Shown: positions 61,402-64,000 of the stretch, in pieces
Layout of the letters: every line of letters begins with the position of its first letter
How positions within the stretch are numbered: position 1 is the first letter of the stretch
Origin: an uncultured Vicinamibacterales bacterium
GTDB lineage: Bacteria; Acidobacteriota; Vicinamibacteria; Vicinamibacterales; UBA8438
Direction of reading: 5' to 3'
DNA length: 64,000 bases
Assembly (NCBI GenBank): GCA_958295905.1
Contig: OY282382.1
Location: forward strand, 1,388,001 to 1,452,000
Position numbers and translations under genes: made by a program
Notes under the pieces: generated by a model
The model's input: only the letters and a program-made list of their open reading frames with translations
The model's database searches: none
Told to the model about the DNA's origin: nothing

Positions 61402-64000
61402 TCACCGGCCCAGGCCGGGGACGCCGTCCGGCTCCTCGTCCCACCACCACAGCGGCGGCAGCGGGCGCGCGCGGGGGTAGGTCTCGTCGAGAGTGTCGCC
61501 GTCGTAGAGGCGGCCGTTCAGCATCACGCGCTCGACGGTGTTGGTGTTCCGCAGATCGTCGAGCGGGTTGCCGGTGAGGACGACGAGGTCGGCGAGCTTG
61601 CCGGGCTCGATGGAGCCGAGGTCGTTGCCGAGGCCGATGGCGTCGGCGCCCATGATCGTGGCCATGCGCAGCGCGTCGTGCGCCTTCATGCCCGCCGCGG
61701 CCATCGCCCACAGCTCCCAGTGGTACCCCAGCCCCTGGAGCTGGCCGTGGCTGCCCACGCCGGCGCGCCCCCCCGCCTCCACGAGGTCGCGCACGAACCG
61801 GGCGTGCCGCTCGAACACGTGCTGCTCGTCGCGGAACCACTGCCCCCGCCGCAGGGTGCGCGCGTCGATCTCGTCGTGGGGCACGAAGCGCCGCAGCTTC
61901 GCGTCGTCGTGCGGGTTCTCGCGGCTGTAGAAGTAGTTCTCGGCCCACGGCCCCCCGTAGGACACGAGCAGCGTGGGGGTATAGACGCGCCCCGTTTCCG
62001 CGAACAGCCGCACGTAGTCGCCGTACACCGGGAAGATGGGAATGGAGTGCTCGAGGCCGGGGTAGCCGTCGAGGGTCTCGGTCAGGTTCTGCCGGATGTT
62101 CAGCGCCCCCTCGGTGGTCGGCATCAGGCCGAGCTCGCGGGCCGCCGCGATGATGTGCTGCCGGCCCTTGCGCGCGGCCGCCACGTACATCTTGATGGTC
62201 TTGGTGTCGAAGTAGTCGGCGTAGCGCTTCAGGACGTCGCGCGCCTCGTCCTCGGTGTCGATGCCGTCCTGCCAGAACACGCCGGGTCCGGTGGAGTAGA
62301 TGCGCGGACCCAACACCGTCCCCGCGCGCACCCTGTCGGCGTAGGACAGCACCTCGGTGTTGCCGGTCTGGGGGTCGCGCGTGGTGGTGACGCCGTAGGC
62401 GAGGTTGGCCAGGTACGGCCACACGTCGGTACGGTGGATCTCGTCGCGCGCGCGCAGGTGCGCATGGGTGTCGACGAAGCCGGGCACGACGGTGCGCCCC
62501 GACACGTCGATGACCGCGGCCTCGGCGGGCACGTCCACCGTGCCGCGCGGTCCCACCGCCTCGATGCGCGGCCCGCGCACCACGATGTCGGCGTCGTCGA
62601 CGACCTCGCCGCCGTTCATGGTGACGGCGCGCGCGCCGCGCAGCACCGCCACGCCGTCGGGCAGATCCCGCGCCGCGGCGATGACCACCCGGATCTCGGC
62701 GGCCTCGAACTCGGGTTCTTCCTCCCCGTCGCCGGCGTCGTCCGTCTCGTCCGCCCCGCCGGAATCATCCGGCTCCCCGGCCGCCGCGTTTTCGTCCGCC
62801 CCGGCGTCCGCGGGTTCGTCCTCCGCCGCCGCCTCTCCCTCGGCCGCATCGGCCTCCCGGCGCGCCTCGAAGGCCCGCGCCTCGTCGAGGTCGTACGAGA
62901 ACCAAGCGTTGCCCAGCGACCAGTGTACGGTCCGCCCGTCCGCGCTCCACGCCGGGAATTCGCCCCCCAGGTCGGTCAGCCGCCGGACCGGAAACGCCGC
63001 GTTCTCCGGATTGGACACGTTGATGGTGGGGGCCGCGCCCAGCCGGGGCACGGTCACCGTGTAGACGTTGCGCTGCATCTCCACCAGCGCCTGGTCCCCG
63101 CGCGGCGCCATCACGATGCGCGTCGGCGTCAATCCGTCGGTCGATCCGGCCGGGGTCGGGCCTTCGACCTTGACGTGCTCCTTCTCGTCGGTCCCGTCCC
63201 ACCGGATGGAGACGAGCACGTCGGGAGACTTGAACAGGTGGATGCGGTCCGAGCCGGCCGTGAAATGAGGAAAGGCGCGCCGGTCCGAGGGGGCGACCAG
63301 GGTCGCCGCCGACCCTTCGCCGCCCTCGGGATCGGCGGGAACCCAGACGATCTCGGTGCCCGGCGCGCCGCCCTCGCCCTGCGTCAGGTAGGCGCGCACG
63401 GGCCCCCGCACCGACGCGATCCGGTCATCCGGCCCCCACGCCGGCCGGTACCAGGCGGCGGCGCCGCGGGTCAGCCGCACCGCCTCGCCCGCGCCGTCGG
63501 CCCGCGCCTTGTAGAGGTGGCCCTGCGCGCCGTCCCAAGTGGAATAGGCGATCCAGGCGCCGTCCGGCGACCACGCGGGGAAGTGCTCGGACCGGTCGTC
63601 GCGGGTCAGCCGCCGGGGGTTGCCGCCGTCGGCGTCGGCCACCCACAGGCGGTCGAGGGCGGTGAACGCGATCCGCCCGCCGTCGGGCGAGGGGGCCGCA
63701 TCGCGGATCTGGCGCACCGTGAACGTGGGGGTGTCCTCGATGGGATAGTCGAACTCCACCTTCGGCCCCAGCGTCAGATCGAACCGCACCCGGAACGGGA
63801 TCTTCTCCGCCGCTCCGCCCGCCACCGGCAGCTTCCACAGGCCGCCGCCCCAGGAGGCGACGAGGTGGCGCGAGTCGGGGGTGAACGACATGCCGGGCAG
63901 CAGGCCGAGGGTGGCGCGCGATTCCTGGTCGTCGTGCTGCACGGGATAGGCCAGCCACCGCTCGGCCCCGGTGTCCAGATCGCGGAGGACCAGCCCCGTG
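61402..64000 (-). CDS. PD40/TolB-like propeller fused to amidohydrolase, 5' end outside window
   Basis: At least 866 residues; the frame is open to the right edge. The N-terminal part consists of WD40-like PD40 blades (RIAFTALDRLWVADADGGNP, HFPAWSPDGAWIAYSTW). A Glu/Asp-rich linker (EEEPEFEAAEIR and neighbours) leads to a metal-dependent amidohydrolase with FVDTHAHLRARDE (HxH) and, later, GVGSHGQLQGLGYHWELW and LGSIEPGKLADLVVLTGNPL. Known relatives are exported peptidase- or imidase-like enzymes of Acidobacteriota and Bacteroidota. Substrate unknown. Confidence 0.85.
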   Translation of the reverse strand, partial: TGLVLRDLDTGAERWLAYPVQHDDQESRATLGLLPGMSFTPDSRHLVASWGGGLWKLPVAGGAAEKIPFRVRFDLTLGPKVEFDYPIEDTPTFTVRQIRDAAPSPDGGRIAFTALDRLWVADADGGNPRRLTRDDRSEHFPAWSPDGAWIAYSTWDGAQGHLYKARADGAGEAVRLTRGAAAWYRPAWGPDDRIASVRGPVRAYLTQGEGGAPGTEIVWVPADPEGGEGSAATLVAPSDRRAFPHFTAGSDRIHLFKSPDVLVSIRWDGTDEKEHVKVEGPTPAGSTDGLTPTRIVMAPRGDQALVEMQRNVYTVTVPRLGAAPTINVSNPENAAFPVRRLTDLGGEFPAWSADGRTVHWSLGNAWFSYDLDEARAFEARREADAAEGEAAAEDEPADAGADENAAAGEPDDSGGADETDDAGDGEEEPEFEAAEIRVVIAAARDLPDGVAVLRGARAVTMNGGEVVDDADIVVRGPRIEAVGPRGTVDVPAEAAVIDVSGRTVVPGFVDTHAHLRARDEIHRTDVWPYLANLAYGVTTTRDPQTGNTEVLSYADRVRAGTVLGPRIYSTGPGVFWQDGIDTEDEARDVLKRYADYFDTKTIKMYVAAARKGRQHIIAAARELGLMPTTEGALNIRQNLTETLDGYPGLEHSIPIFPVYGDYVRLFAETGRVYTPTLLVSYGGPWAENYFYSRENPHDDAKLRRFVPHDEIDARTLRRGQWFRDEQHVFERHARFVRDLVEAGGRAGVGSHGQLQGLGYHWELWAMAAAGMKAHDALRMATIMGADAIGLGNDLGSIEPGKLADLVVLTGNPLDDLRNTNTVERVMLNGRLYDGDTLDETYPRARPLPPLWWWDEEPDGVPGLGR

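Overview
This is a GC-rich chromosomal window from a free-living, respiratory, Gram-negative bacterium. The gene set fits Acidobacteriota (Vicinamibacteria-like) best: a DUF1592-type planctomycete-style cytochrome gene next to a DUF1552 gene, a DUF5916 outer-membrane protein, a PQQ dehydrogenase, a PD40/amidohydrolase fusion, many signal peptides, and a PEP/IPTL-CTERM-like C-terminal sorting tail. This placement is inferred from gene content; no rRNA, tRNA or other phylogenetic marker was seen.

Layout. 1-2.8 kb: scars of an integrase and of C-terminal sorting-tail genes, then small secreted proteins. 3.1-7.6 kb: a truncated HEAT-like gene, an M1 peptidase, an FKBP lipoprotein and a decayed RND pump fragment. 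7.6-11.2 kb: a tightly overlapping three-gene operon (small protein, PIN-domain nuclease, AAA ATPase). 11.6-18.5 kb: DUF5916 protein, 2-hydroxyacid dehydrogenase, a VapBC pair with a frameshifted toxin, SMUG1-type glycosylase, a small coiled-coil protein and a lone AAA ATPase. 18.7-25.5 kb: PQQ dehydrogenase, a broken AbrB/VapC pair, an ABC exporter, a truncated ImmA-like gene and an amino-acid permease. 25.8-29.9 kb: diheme cytochrome, then a RecQ-phosphoribosyltransferase fusion with a DprA-like partner. 30-36.9 kb: an exported protein, an orphan molybdopterin dehydrogenase subunit, then an SMC/Rad50-like ATPase with a 125-aa partner. 37-43 kb: an ankyrin protein between long inverted repeats and the DUF1552/DUF1592 pair. 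43-50 kb: an insertion-sequence graveyard (IS1182, IS1, ISKra4 remnants), an intact IS4-family element inside a NYN nuclease gene, and a STAND-type NTPase. 49.8-55.2 kb: tyrosine integrase, a tandem pair of coiled-coil membrane proteins and a 945-aa surface protein with the sorting tail. 55.4-64 kb: coiled-coil repeat protein, GH3 enzyme, MoaB and MoeA for molybdenum cofactor, and a PD40-amidohydrolase running off the right edge.

How it fits together. Ordinary cell-envelope and redox metabolism is interleaved with four candidate genome-conflict modules: PIN nuclease + ATPase; RecQ-PRTase + DprA; SMC-like ATPase + small helical protein; NYN nuclease + STAND NTPase. None is adjacent to another, and several nearby toxin or defence-type genes are broken (three VapC genes, one ImmA-like gene, one NYN gene). 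The region looks like actively eroding accessory DNA, with recombination supported by many short dispersed repeats. The repeats are notable in themselves: a reusable sorting-tail plus stem-loop 3' cassette, 109-bp inverted-repeat elements, REP-like double hairpins, and tandem repeats that multiply the ribosome-binding site and start codon of a downstream gene.
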